64,000 bases of DNA from Coix lacryma-jobi var. lacryma-jobi (lineage: Eukaryota > Streptophyta > Magnoliopsida > Poales > Poaceae): assembly GCA_009763385.1 (NCBI GenBank), contig CM019823.1:39800444-39864443 (forward strand), written 5' to 3'. Positions 1-11,011 of this stretch are shown here, in pieces (the stretch's first letter is position 1; each line of letters opens with the position of its first letter). The position numbers were made by a program, and so were the translations under genes. Below the pieces are notes generated by a model. That model was not told the DNA's origin. It did no database searches and saw nothing but the letters and a program-made list of their open reading frames with translations.

Positions 1-180
1 GAGTTTTATTGCCTATTTTATCTAGAAAACTACATTAGCCTATGGCAAAATATTTGAAAAATTTGAGGGTTTGAGAGAAGTCACTCCACTAGGTTCCAAC
101 TGGTGTTTATTTGCATCTTATTTGAGTGGGAACTTGGTTGGGAGAAGTCGGCGCGAAAAATCGAGTCAAAATAGGGTTTT

Positions 181-436
181 CCCTGTGACCGGACGCTGCG
201 CCCGGACGCTCCAGGTGCGTCCGGTCAGTTCCTTCTGCGTGCACATGAACAGTAACTCAGGCGAGTCTGGTCTGGCGAATGCTCGTGCGTCCGCTCGTTT
301 GCAGGCGCGTGATCGGACGCTCGGTGCGTCCGGTCAAGTGCGACAGGACGCGTCTGGTCGCGCATTTTGCGTTTCTGGACCTCTCTGTTTGTGACCGGAC
401 GCCCGTGTCTTGTGCGTCCGGTCCCGTCTTGTGCGT
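181..436. repeat. Cluster of GACCGGACGC / GCGTCCGGTC inverted motifs
   Basis: The decamer GCGTCCGGTC and its reverse complement, some copies with one mismatch, recur about ten times here. The same motif is scattered through the element's 3' LTR near 4889-5205. Palindrome clusters are typical of Sirevirus LTRs. Here the cluster lies in internal sequence upstream of the env-like frame, so it may be a second copy of an LTR regulatory block. Confidence 0.6.
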
Positions 437-1324
437 CCGGTCACCACTTAAAGTGCGCAATGACCCATTCTACCGACACGTGGGCCCTCTCTTTCGTCTT
501 CATCCGCTCCGCCGCTCTGACCCCACCTCCCACGCCCTAACCGCCGCGCCGCCGCCGCTCCCACCCTGCGCCGCCACACCGCCGCGCCTCCCCGGCCGCG
601 TGCGCCCGCGCCCGCGCCCGTGCCCGCAAGCTGCCCCGCCTCCTCGCCGCGCCAGCGCAGTTCCACCCCCGCGCGCCCGAGCCCCCTCCCTCCCCCCTCT
701 GCTCACCGTTCGCCGTGCATCCCGCCGGAGCTCGCTGGCACCTCATCTCGTCGGCGTTCGTCCCCGCGCTTCTTCTCCACTCCGGCGACCTCCTCCTCGG
801 CACGCAGACTCCACTCAGTGAGCTCTTCATCCCTTTCCATGAACGGTGCATGCCAAGTGTTCGTTGAAATGCTCAAACCACCCGTTCATGCCTATCTCAC
901 ATAGTTTTTCCCCAATTTCTCGCGCAGATTCTTCCGGCGAGTTGTCGTGGTGCCCGAACGTGTCGGTGTCTCACCTTTGCTTGGTTCGTTCGTCGCGCCT
1001 CGTCAGGTAGCAAAGCCACGCCTCGTCTCTCTTCTTCCCTTGCTTTGCTTCCGATAGGGCCTTCTTTTCTCTAGTTTATATATGCTTATGTATATCCCTA
1101 TCTATCTATTGCAGCGAGTCGGGACCTTGTCAGTGAGCCGTGTGGCAGTGACAGCTTAATCTGGGGCCAAGCTCGCGGATACGGACCGAGGCCAAGCCTC
1201 TGAGGTTCAGTCCAGTCCTCTGTTTGCTTTGCAGTGGTTCTCAGTGGCAGTGGGTCTTGTCCGTGACAGTGGTTCTCAGAGGCAGTCAGTGGCAGTTGGT
1301 CTCAGTGTTTCTGTTCTTGTAGCG
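437..1324 (+). other. GC-rich leader of the env-like frame
   Basis: Bases 480-730 are C-rich with many CCGCC runs. They are followed by a T-rich stretch near 1030-1080 and a TATATATG at about 1078. The short open frames on both strands are composition artefacts. The region resembles a 5' untranslated region, possibly with an intron, for the frame that begins at 1325. No protein family was recognised. Confidence 0.35.
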
Positions 1325-3958
1325 ATGGCTCGCTGCAAGAACGTCGGTGGAGGTCCCGGGGCCAATCCTCCTCCCCCGCGCCCTCCCTCTGGCGACAAGG
1401 GGAAGCGGCCTCAGAAGCTCATCTCCAAGAAGCGCAAGCGTCTAGACCGTGACTCCGAGATCGCACTAGCAGCAGCTCGAGCAGCCGAGAGGGCAGAGCA
1501 GGGCGGTCAGGCCGGGGGTCTTCATATTCGCGACCCGGCTTTAGCTCAGGAGAGTCAGAGCAGTGGTCCGCAGAGTGGTCAGCGCATTCGCGACCTACTC
1601 ACAGAGCAACAGGTGCAGGCTCTGCTTCAGACAGAGGGCGGCGTTGTCAGGGTTCAGGGACACGCGTACTCTCTCGACGACCCAGCTGAGCTCCTCCCTC
1701 CCGACTTTTAGTTCCCGTCTAAGGCAGCTTCAGCTCTCGCAGCAGCTACAGCCAGTGGGTCAGCTCCAGAGCCTAGTTCAGCTACAGAGACCCAGGCAGA
1801 GGGTCAGACAGAGGAGCAGCCAGCTCAGCAGCCGCTCCGCAGGTCCACCCGCTCTCACACTCAGGTGTCTCCTCGACCTGAGGGGCAGAGGCGGGGTGGT
1901 CGACCCCCTCCGAGGCCACAGGGACCCCCACCTGTGGAGCACTTGGACCTGCGGGCGGCGACGGCACGTCAGGTACAGGCACTATGTCTGATCCCGTACG
2001 AGGAGTGGTTTCCAGCTGCCAGGCACCCTCAGGCCGCTGAGGGCTTCTACACTGTTATACAGGAGGATTTCTACCGGGCTTATGTCAACAGCGGTGTCCA
2101 TATCCGTCCACACCGCGTCTGCCCGCTGGAGTCTATAGTTGCAGTTGCTGGAGAGGCCATCCGTCCTATGCTCTCTTACCTGCCCGGATTGGCGGATCTA
2201 CTTGGACGGAGTGGCCAGTACGTTGAGGATTGGGTTCGGCAGTTCTACGCGCCCCTGTGGATCTCCCCGGATCACTGGTTCCTCCACTTTGCATTCAGGG
2301 GGAGGTCCTACAGGCTCTACAGCTCACGTGCCAGAGAGTATCTTGGTCTGACTGCCTATCCAACTCGGGTTCACACGCTGTGCTATGGACAGACAGAGCC
2401 GCCTAGGCGTCCACACGCAGGCGAGATTCCACCTGCCGACTTGGTTCGTGCCTGCTTCCGGGAGCCGTTCGGAGAGGGGTCCAGCCGGCGTCCTCGTGAC
2501 TTGACGCCGATGGCCCGTCTCGTGAACGAGGTCATGAGGCGCACTCTTCTACCCCGGACAGGCTACAGAGAGGGGCTTACACGTATTCAGATCTGGCTAG
2601 TTCACCACCTGGTTTCACAGCTGGAGTTCGACATTTGGGATGTGATTATTTCTGAGATGGAGGACACACTGGCAGAGGGTTTCAAGGGTCACCGGCAGCT
2701 TCCCTATGCTCACCTGATCTGTTTCCTTTTGAGGCGGATGATTCTGGCCCTGCTTCCAGAGCTTCTCCAGTCCTCGACGGAGTTCCCCATGTACGACACT
2801 CGCTAGATTGCTGGGGACCGTCCAGACACTCGTCCCAGAGGTCAGCGCCAGAGGCCAATTGTCACAGAGACAGAGGCACAGCAGGACGAGACTGTCAGTT
2901 AGTTGGCAGAGGCTGAGCTCGCAGCACTTGAGGCAGAGAGAGAGGACCCCGACGATGAGTTTCCGTCTGACAGCACTGACGACGACTACGCTCCTCTTCT
3001 GAGGATGCGTCCACAGGGAGCTCACGACTCCGAGGCCTCCTCCTCGCGTATGGCCGGCTTCGATCCAGCACTCCTAGCCATTCTTTCTCGGATGGAGCAG
3101 CAGCAGTCTCGACTGTTTGAGGAGGTTCAGCGTCAGGCCGAGGAGCAGCGACGACAGGCACAGGAGCAGGCTAGACTTGCAGAGGCACAGGCAGTGGCAG
3201 CCGCTCAGGCACAGGAGCGCCAGGACGCTCTCCAGAGACAGATGATTCAGCTCCAGACATAGACTCTTGCCTTCTTGGAGAGGATGGCCGCTCTTCCCCA
3301 GTTACCACAGCCACCTCAGTTCCAGCTGCAGCAGCCCGGACCGTCGACCTCGTTCTACACGATGGCTCCTTCGTCGACGGTCTCGCCCTTTCTGCAGTAC
3401 CCTCAGTGGTTCTCTTCACCTCTGTCAGGGCAGCAGCCAGGGTTCACGCCGATCCGCTCAGGTTTCACTCCCACTCAGACGGAGTCGATCCTCGTGACCC
3501 CTCGGAGTTTGGAGGCTTCGTTCAGCGAGCTCACCGGTCTGCCTACCCCGCCAGACTTCGTCTTACCGGTGACCTCCGCTCCAGCTACTGCTCCCGCTAC
3601 TAGTACCACAGAGACTCTACCTTCCTCTGTAGCGTCGTCCGAGCCACCAGTCTCTCAGAGTTCGACTTTGCCGATCAGTTCCGCGCCAGAGCCTTCAGTG
3701 ACAGTGTCCGTGGCTGCGACTGAGATAGTGGACCCTCCTCCAGAGCCAGCGCTTCCAGAGCCAGAGCTTCCCGCGCCAGAGGCCGCTCCAGAGATAGTTG
3801 AGCAGACCCAGACCGCTTCTCCTCCACGTCCCGTGACTGAGGGTCAGTCAGCTCCCAGTTCGTCGTCCGACGAGGAGGCTTACCTTGCTCAGTTTGAGAC
3901 ACTTCCACGCACCTCGTCGCCCGACTCGTCTGCTCCCGTCCCGCCTTCTGACCCTTAG
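1325..3958 (+). pseudogene. Sirevirus env-like (plant transposon protein) frame with four in-frame TAG stops
   Basis: One frame stays open from ATG 1325 to TAG 3956-3958, about 877 codons, apart from TAG codons at 1709-1711, 2804-2806, 2900-2902 and 3260-3262. No frameshift is visible. The N-terminus (MARCKNVGGG) is basic and Pro-rich, with a KKRKR nuclear-localisation-like run. A conserved globular part lies at about 1930-2800 and includes motifs such as VRQFYAPLW and QIWLVHHLV. An acidic stretch, a Gln/Glu/Ala-rich coiled coil (about 3090-3260) and a Pro/Ser/Thr-rich tail follow. Position between pol and the 3' LTR matches the env-like slot of Sireviruses. I see no signal peptide or transmembrane segment, so 'env-like' refers to position only. 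Each stop sits where CAG (Gln) would fit, and the surrounding sequence is Gln-rich. Confidence 0.65.
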
Positions 3959-3969
3959 TTTTTGGTCTT

Positions 3970-4457
3970 TGATGCCAAAGGGGGAGAGAGCGTATGTTAG
4001 ACATAGGGGGAGCTTGTGAGAGGGTCTCGGTTCTTTTGTATGATCTTGCACTCATATGCATACATGTTTATCTTTTGGCACTTGTACGATATGTGTATGT
4101 CTTTTGGATGTGACATGATATGTTGGATGTGACATGATATGCTTCACTTGTTATATATTCCAAGTCACTTGTTTATGCTCTTTTGTGACATGATATGCTT
4201 AACTCGTTATTTTCTACATGTCACATGTTTTTGCTCATTTACTTTGCTTCCGCACTTATACTCCGATAAATGAGCTTGTTCATAAGTACTTGTGTTAACT
4301 CTTATTATGTTGAGTACTTATGTGGACTTGGTTTGTATAAGCATGCCTAACCCCTTTTGATCTTATTGTCACATGCTTACATGAACCAAGCTATTGAAAA
4401 CTTCACCTCTCTTTCAAACATACTTGAGGTTGTCATCAATCACCAAAAAGGGGGAGA
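3970..4457 (+). promoter_or_regulatory. Multiple polypurine tracts upstream of the 3' LTR
   Basis: Runs of the form AAAGGGGGAGA occur near 3976-3987, as TAGGGGGAGC near 4006-4013, and as AAAAAGGGGGAGATT immediately before the LTR (about 4446-4458). The last is in the correct place to prime plus-strand DNA synthesis. The intervening bases are AT-rich with repeated TGTGACATGATATG-like motifs and hold no coding frame. Confidence 0.7.
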
Positions 4458-4458
4458 T

Positions 4459-5986
4459 TGTGAGCATCTAGGCCCCCAGTGGGTTTCGGTGATTGGATGA
4501 CAACGGTAAATTACTATGACTAACATGTGTTTTGCAGAAACAGTTGAGTTAGGTCATGGTAATGATGATCGTGAGGGCACTATGGTATTCATGCCCCCTT
4601 ATTGATGGAATTCGTTCGGTTTTCAAAGGATGGACGACGAAGACTGTGATAGGCTAGTCCTAAGTGTCATTTGGTGTTGAAGGACACTTAGAGTAGCATA
4701 GGTCTTTGTTTTATCTTTGGCCGTACTATTAAGAGGGGTTTGAATGAGTAGCTTGACCTAGGTGAGACTTTTGAGTTAGGTGTGGTGCACACTTGTTAAC
4801 CAAAGCCCTAGGTAGCTTAGAAAGGTCCCTAAGATCATAAGGAAGAAAGTTCGTGAAGGGAGCGTCGCAAACCGAAGTCATTTTGGACTTCAAACTGCGA
4901 CCGGACGCTCAAACCGAAGTGACCGGACGCTGGGGCATGCGTCCGATCAGTGTGCTGGCTGGAGGGTAAGTCTGGTTGCGACCGGACTCACCCTCAGCAT
5001 TCGATCGGACGCACCAGGGGGGTGAGTCCGGTTGCGTCCAGAGAGGTTCCAGAGAGGATTTTTATGGATCGGACGCGTCCGGTCAGTGGTGACCGGACGC
5101 ATGGAAGCGTCCGATCAGCACTTCGTACGAGTGTCAGTGCTAACGTCAGTTAGCCGTTGGGATCTGACCGAACGCGTCCGGTCACCCCAACAGTGCGTCC
5201 GGTCAGTGTATAATATGGCTGGACTTACCCCTTCGTGCATGTTTCGAGTTGGGGGGTATAAATATGCCTCCCCCTCATTCATGCTGTAACTCTTGCTCAT
5301 TTGAAAGGTTCCCAAACACATTATGATTACAAGTGAGTGCAAGAGGCCTAGTGAGGTTGAGAGATTTGATAATTGAGTGATCAAACACCTCATTAGTGAG
5401 TAGAGAGTAACAAGTGTGCATCCACCCATCTCATTAGTCTTGCGTTGGTCAAGTGAGAGTTCTTGCTTGTTACTCTTGGTGATCGGCATCACCTAGACGG
5501 CTTGGTGGCGATCGGAGAGCTTGGTGATCATCCGGAGGCATTGTGGATGACCCAAGCCAAGTTGTGACCGGTAGCGAGCGATTCACCAGGCCGGAGTGGC
5601 GAAGAATCAGCTCGTAGTGAGCACTTGATCCTTGCGCAGATCAAGGGGGGGGCGATACCCTTGTGCGGGTGCTCCAACGAGGACTAGGGGGGTGTGCCGA
5701 CACCTCGATACCTCGGCAAAAAGATCGTCGTGTCATCTCTACTCTCTTTACTACGCATTTACCTTTGAGCAATTCGATTTCGCATTTACTTGTTGTTCTC
5801 TCATAAGTTGAATTGCCATGCTAGAGTAGAATTGGTTTAGCGATAGTCTTTTGTGCGATTGATTCTTTTCATACACACTTCTAGGCACTAGGGGGTTAAT
5901 TGGGGCTTGATAGGTTTTATTATTGCAAGAAGTTTTAGAAAAGCCCAATTCACCCCCCCCCCCTCTTGGGCATCTTGATCCTTTCA
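4459..5986 (+). repeat. 3' LTR of the Sirevirus-like element
   Basis: It begins TGTGAGCATC directly after the polypurine tract and ends TTGATCCTTTCA, giving TG...CA ends and about 1528 bp. Bases 4889-5205 carry many GACCGGACGC/GCGTCCGGTC inverted motifs. GGGTATAAATATGCC near 5255 is a good TATA box. A poly-C run sits close to the 3' end, as in other LTRs of this group in the window. Confidence 0.8.
5255..5270 (+). promoter_or_regulatory. LTR TATA box
   Basis: GGTATAAATATGCCTC lies downstream of the palindrome cluster and about 720 bp before the LTR end, the usual layout of the U3 promoter. Confidence 0.6.
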
Positions 5987-7387
5987 ATGAGCTTGAGAAG
6001 GTGAAGATAGCAAGGAAAAGTCTTCGAGGTTCTAAGCAAGAGGAGAAGGACAAGTGACGGCTTGGGTCTGAGGAACCTAGCTATGGTGAAGAAGAAAGTA
6101 TTTGCATTTGAGTCGAGGTACTAATCAAGCTTTGGTGGTTGCATGTTATGGAAGATCAAATCCGTATTGGAAGTGGTGATGAAAGTGACTTGATGCATTG
6201 AGTTTATCACTACTTGATGAATGGAATCAAGTCACATGCTCAAGATGGTTATGCTCAAGTGAAACATTCAAAGTTGGCATGATTGCAACCTCAAGTAATG
6301 GAGATTGACAAAGATGGCAAATGGTTTCAATTGGAATCATCTCAAGTGGATCCAATTAGTTTTTCTTTTTGATCTTGAGTTGAATAAGAATGTCGTACTA
6401 TCAAGAGGATGCGTCATGTTGATAAATGAGTACACATAGGTGCCCAATAACATCCTATGAGAGGTAGAGAGAAGAAGGTTCTCTAACAAGATTTGTGCGC
6501 AGACCCTATGGATACCGGACATGTCTGGTATGAGCCAAGACACAACAGAGGTTGTGGCTTAGCTAAGGTTGCTTTCGAGTCGGGACTACTGACATTCGTC
6601 GGAAGTACCGACCTCCAGAAGTTCCGACAAGAGTCGGAACTGCTGACTCAGGGTTGCTTTTGAGTCGGGACTACCGACCTCCGTCAGAAGTACCGACCCC
6701 TGGAAGTTCCGACAAGAGTCAGAACAGCTCACTCAGTGTCGGGAGTGCTGATGGCGCCTGGCCAAGACGTGTCCGGTATGTTTTAACGGCTCTATAACAA
6801 CTAGTTTTTCAAAGGGGCTATTTATACCCCCAAGTCTCCACCTTTGGAGGCTGCTAATTCTACTGACTTCACCCCATATTTTTGAGCCTTGTGAGCATCT
6901 CCCAACCCTCTCTTAGTGAGTGATTGATCCCAATTACAAAATCCATTTGTGGGTTTTGTGAGAATCAAAAGAGAGAAAGCAAACCACCTCTTGAGCACTT
7001 GTGCATATTGTCAATCTCGTCATTTGCATTGTTACTCTTGGACTCTTCAGTCCTAGACGGTTAGGCGTCGCCGGAGAGCACCCAAGAGCTTGTGGTGTGC
7101 CTTTGGAAGTTTGTAAAGGTCGATTCCACCTCCAAAAGGGAAGGAATCAAGATAGTGGAAGGAGGAAGAAGGAGTTGGAAAAGTCTTCGGCTAGGGTTGA
7201 TCCGTGGGTCCCCTAGAGCTAACCTTCGTGTGTCGCTCGTAGCCACCTCAATGGAGAGTAGGACTTGGTCCAAACTTCGGTAAAACAAATATCGTGTCTC
7301 CTCTTTTGTTGCATTCGATATATTTGTGTGGCGCGATCTTTCCTGCAGGATCTCTGTGTTGTGCACATATAAATTGTATCTCTGCAG
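5987..7387 (+). repeat. Older LTR fragment
   Basis: Non-coding. Inverted motifs of the kind GTCGGAACTGCTGAC / GTCGGGACTACCGAC occur at about 6575-6760. TACCGGACATGTCTGGTA is near 6515 and a CTATTTATACCCC TATA box is near 6819. The text around 7030-7150 (a gene-like TCCTAGACGG region) is typical of grass LTR R/U5 sequence. No TG...CA pair or target duplication could be fixed, so this is called a fragment. The Sirevirus-like element appears to have inserted at its left edge. Confidence 0.5.
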
Positions 7388-8328
7388 GGTGCAAAGTTTG
7401 GCTGGGCAGCGACTACGCGCGCCTACTCGCTGGGCGAAGCCCGTCGCTGCGAGTAGGGCCATAGACGAGCCCCGCAGCGCTGGACGGCGCGGAGGCGCAC
7501 TAGGCGGGCGCGGACGGGCGCGTAGGCGGGCGAGCGCGAGGGCGGCCGATTTTGGCGCGCCAAATCACGAGCGCGAGAAGATTTCCCGTCCGGTCAGGAT
7601 CGCGCGCGGCCAAGATACCCAGGCGCGGGAGGAGTAGGTGGGAGCGCGGCGCCATTCGTGACTTCCCGCAGAAGGTTTCGTCCTCCCCGACACCGGTCCT
7701 CCTAGCAGGACTTCTTCCTACCCACTGTTCCTGCTCCTCCCGCCGGTTCTGCTCCTCCTCTGCTCCTCCCCTGCTCGTCCCCGACTGGCCGGCACGGGTC
7801 GTGCTCCTCTGCTCCGCGCGAACCTCGGCTGCTCGTCCACGACTCACCGGCGTGGGCCGTGCTCCTCCTTTGCTCTGCGCAGAACTCGCCGCCGCCGTCC
7901 TGCTCGTCCTCAGCTGGAAGCCCTCCCCGCCGGCCACCCCAAGTCCCCGTCGCCAAGGAGAGCTCCTCTCCCCTCCCCTCCCCTGCTCTGCTCTGTTGAG
8001 CTCTGCTCTGGTCTGTTTATACTGAAAGAGTGAAAACTACTAGTTTCAGTTTGTAGTTTCTCAAAGATACAGTGAAAGCTCTATTTTGCATTGCTGCGTT
8101 CATTGCATAATGGGTTTTTAGTTACTGCTCTGTTCTGAATTTGTGGTTTTTTAGTTTTTTTATCATGTAATCATGGATTCCAGCAGAGGTGTTCCTGCTG
8201 AATATCTTCCAGCAGAAGTGTTCGTGCTGAATATCTTCCAGCAGAGGTGTTTTTATCATGTAATCATGCATTGCAGAGGAGTGAGTGTGTGACTAAACCT
8301 GAACTCTTGCCTCTCTAATTATGTAGGA
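7388..8328 (+). promoter_or_regulatory. GC-rich promoter/leader and probable first intron of the hAT transposase
   Basis: CpG-rich DNA at 7390-8020 passes into T-rich sequence ending TTATGTAG just before ATG 8329, as expected for a 5' leader with an intron ending AG at 8327. A perfect palindrome, TTTGGCGCGCCAAA, lies at 7551-7564. The long open frames over the GC-rich block on both strands have no recognisable protein content. The hAT terminal inverted repeat could not be located with confidence. Confidence 0.4.
7551..7564. promoter_or_regulatory. Palindromic double E2F-type site
   Basis: TTTGGCGCGCCAAA contains TTTGGCGC on both strands, matching the plant E2F consensus TTTSSCGC. It sits in the leader of the hAT transposase. 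Binding is inferred. Confidence 0.4.
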
Positions 8329-8409
8329 TGTCGACTGAACCAGATGAAACAAGAACTGAGGCAACTAATCTCCTGAAAAGAAACTTAGACGATGTTGGAT
8401 GGGAATATG

Positions 8410-11011
8410 CACTACAAGAGGACACCCCCTTTAGCAACGCATATATATGTTTCTAAAAGTCAGGATAAGTGTTGATAGGGTCTATACCAACACATCCGAC
8501 TTGCGTTGCTTAAAGTGGCGTTGCAAGGATCAATTGCAACACACATATATATGTGTTGGTAAGTGGAGTAGGTAAGCCTTGCATACTAGCAACGAATGTT
8601 GTAGCAACGTATATACGTGTTGCTTGAATATGCCACGTGCTTTTTGGATTTGTTACCAGAATCATATATATGTTATTTTTAAAATATAAATAGCTTGATG
8701 AATTAATTATATATCTTACATCCAACACCCAGAAGCATTAAATAGATATCTTTAGAACTCAAGATAACACTAAATAATTGAACTTAAGCAATTGATCTTA
8801 TAAATACAAGAAAACGGTCCACTCCGGGGCTGTATACAATGATTCACTAAGTACAAAGTTCTATACTAAAAAAATATACACAAGTGTAACACCACATGTA
8901 AACAACTAATCTTGTAGAAACATCTCGTTCTTCATCCTTCAATCATCTGAACATCTAAAATATCATATATTTGTTCTGCGTCAAAAAATATAGTGCTACA
9001 GTAAGAACATATTTAGCAAAATATGCAATTTTCCCTTGAATTTACAAATATTGGTAAATAAAAATAACCGATCCAAGGTATATATACCCATTGTTGATAG
9101 CTCTTCTAAGTTTCATTAATACCATTTGTCTACAGTGACAGCAACCCTGACATAAAAGAAGTTGGGCTAAATTAGAACCAATAAAGCTAAACAAAAAAAA
9201 ATTGAAACTAGTGGGTGTGCTCTAATTTTCTACCGGAAGTTCTCTCAAATTGGAACTAGCACTGCAAATAAACTGTATTTCCTAGTTTTGTATAGCATGC
9301 ATGGAATGTGCATCTAATCGTCATATATATGTATATTAAAATTATATAAAAATAAGGTACACATGTATCGGGTCATATGCCTGATATCCATCTCTTGTAC
9401 ATTGAACAGATTTGTCATCAGAAATAAGTCAAAAAATTTTAAGATAGAGCCAGAAATTTTGTACATGAAACTTAAAGCAAAAGCTATAAACAATCTTAAA
9501 CAAGATATCAGCCCCCAAGTATATACTAATGATGGCCTGAGTCAAAGAATGCCAAAATATAGACAACAAACCGTGTATGTGTACTTGACTAAAGAAGGGA
9601 TACCTTTACCTTGCTAGATATGTTCTTCAGTCACCTCATAGCCCGTAGTTGTATATCACAGAATCACAGTACAAATTTTAGAAGATTTACCTTTGTCTGC
9701 ACAAGTTCGAAAAAGATAATATCATCCGTCAGTAAGCATAACTAACTTATTATCAAATACTCGTTAATTTCATAACTGAAAAACTAATCTACTCAGGAGC
9801 CGAAACAAGCTAGAAACACCATATCCATATAATATAATCAATTTTGCCTTTGGACTAATTGAGAATCATTTGACAGTATACATAGCTACAATTTTAAATT
9901 ACCTCATAGAAAAATTCAACCTGCACTAGTAGTCTTACTGGTTCAGTTTCAAGAGCATTAACATAGAAAATTTTACATTTCTGTAACCTGCATATGCAGT
10001 GCATGTGTCATTTAGTAAAATAAACAATCTAGAGATGAAGAGAACATCTTGATTTCCTAGGATTCCATTTTTTTCTCATTTGCTATTTTGTCGTATATTA
10101 AAAAAATTAATGGATCTAAGCCTGCGACAACACGTAGCAATATCTAGTTCAGTTCTAACTGCATCTCCCATGATGGCTTATGAAATATATGGCTTAGGAA
10201 CATCTGACAAACATAATATAAATGCATACATATACATAAAACACAAACCTGGATCAGAGAGGAATAGATGCTACACAGATATATCAAAGAAGAATGAACC
10301 CTGAAGAAGAAATTGTGTACCAAGGAAAATAACGAACATAAAAAAATAAGCTAGATATGTCAACGAACGAGGATTTAGAGAAGGGGCAAATGGCTAACGT
10401 GTGTTGCAACAATACCATTGCCATCAATGCAGGACTATCGTGCCACCGCTGAGCAAGGAATCAAGGATTCGATCGAGCATGTGGTCGCACTGCCCCTGTG
10501 CATCACCACCAGATGCAAACCATTTGAGAGCCACCGTCACAGTTCCAAAAGATATTCAGTAACCAGCAAGTAAATGGAGAGGAAGGAAGGGAAAGTACCT
10601 TTGCGATTCTCGTGCTTGGGGCAGATCTGTTGGATGTAATCATAGGACGCCAGTAGGAGTCATCAGAACGCCAGTAGGAGGCATTTTACAAGATGTTCAC
10701 GCACGTACAGGAGAAAGATGACCTTCAGATCTTGCTGCCCCCTGCCACATGCTCGATACTAGATCTGCAGGGCCTGGAAGTTGGGTTGGCGGCCACACCA
10801 GATGATGGCAGCGTGGACAGAAGGACGAGCTGTGGACGCAGATCAAATCGAAAGGCATGATGCAGGAGCAGTTGCCGCAGACCCTGCGCATTCAAAGGCC
10901 TTGAGGCTAGGTATGCGGGATAGGGACGTGGGATGCAAATAGATAAGATAGCAACACATGTAAATTCCGTTGCAAACGATTCGTTGGAAGAGGCATGTTC
11001 CTATTGTAGTG
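8410..11011. mobile_element. Non-autonomous CACTA (En/Spm) transposon inside the hAT gene
   Basis: The left end is CACTACAAGAGGA and the right end TCCTATTGTAGTG. The element is flanked by a 3-bp duplication ATG (8407-8409 and 11012-11014), the CACTA signature. Removing it with one ATG copy restores the hAT reading frame through ...EYGVLVD. Subterminal repeats of GCAACACATATA / TATATGCGTTGC type occupy about 8440-8640 and 10950-10980. The interior is AT-rich with no transposase. A minus-strand coding-like stretch lies near 10435-10630. Confidence 0.9.
10435..10640 (-). other. Possible captured gene fragment within the CACTA element
   Basis: On the minus strand two open blocks stand out from the AT-rich interior. 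One reads DYIQQICPKHENRK and is followed by a GT donor near 10598. The other reads VALKWFASGGDAQGQCDHML and onward to a stop near 10435. The composition is protein-like but I recognise no family. A clean acceptor between the blocks is not visible. CACTA elements are known to carry host gene pieces. Confidence 0.25.

Larger units (their letters stand above)
1..5986 (+). mobile_element. Sirevirus-like Ty1/copia retrotransposon, 3' portion (5' end outside window)
   Basis: The order seen is palindrome-rich region, GC-rich leader, long env-like frame, several polypurine tracts, then an LTR running from TGTGAGCATC to GATCCTTTCA. GGGGGAGA tracts recur near 3980, 4010 and 4450, and the last abuts the LTR. 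Multiple polypurine tracts, LTR palindromes and an extra frame between pol and the 3' LTR are known traits of the Sirevirus lineage. Gag, protease, integrase and reverse transcriptase would lie left of the window, so the lineage call rests on the 3' half alone. The bases after the LTR begin ATGAG, a possible target duplication that cannot be checked without the left end. Confidence 0.75.

Noticed and set aside
279..851. Pro/Arg-rich open frames in the leader of the env-like frame
   Set aside because: GC-composition artefacts without motif or conservation.
7500..8025. Overlapping frames of 145-157 codons on both strands
   Set aside because: They overlie the GC-rich hAT leader. Both strands are open to similar lengths, as expected by composition.
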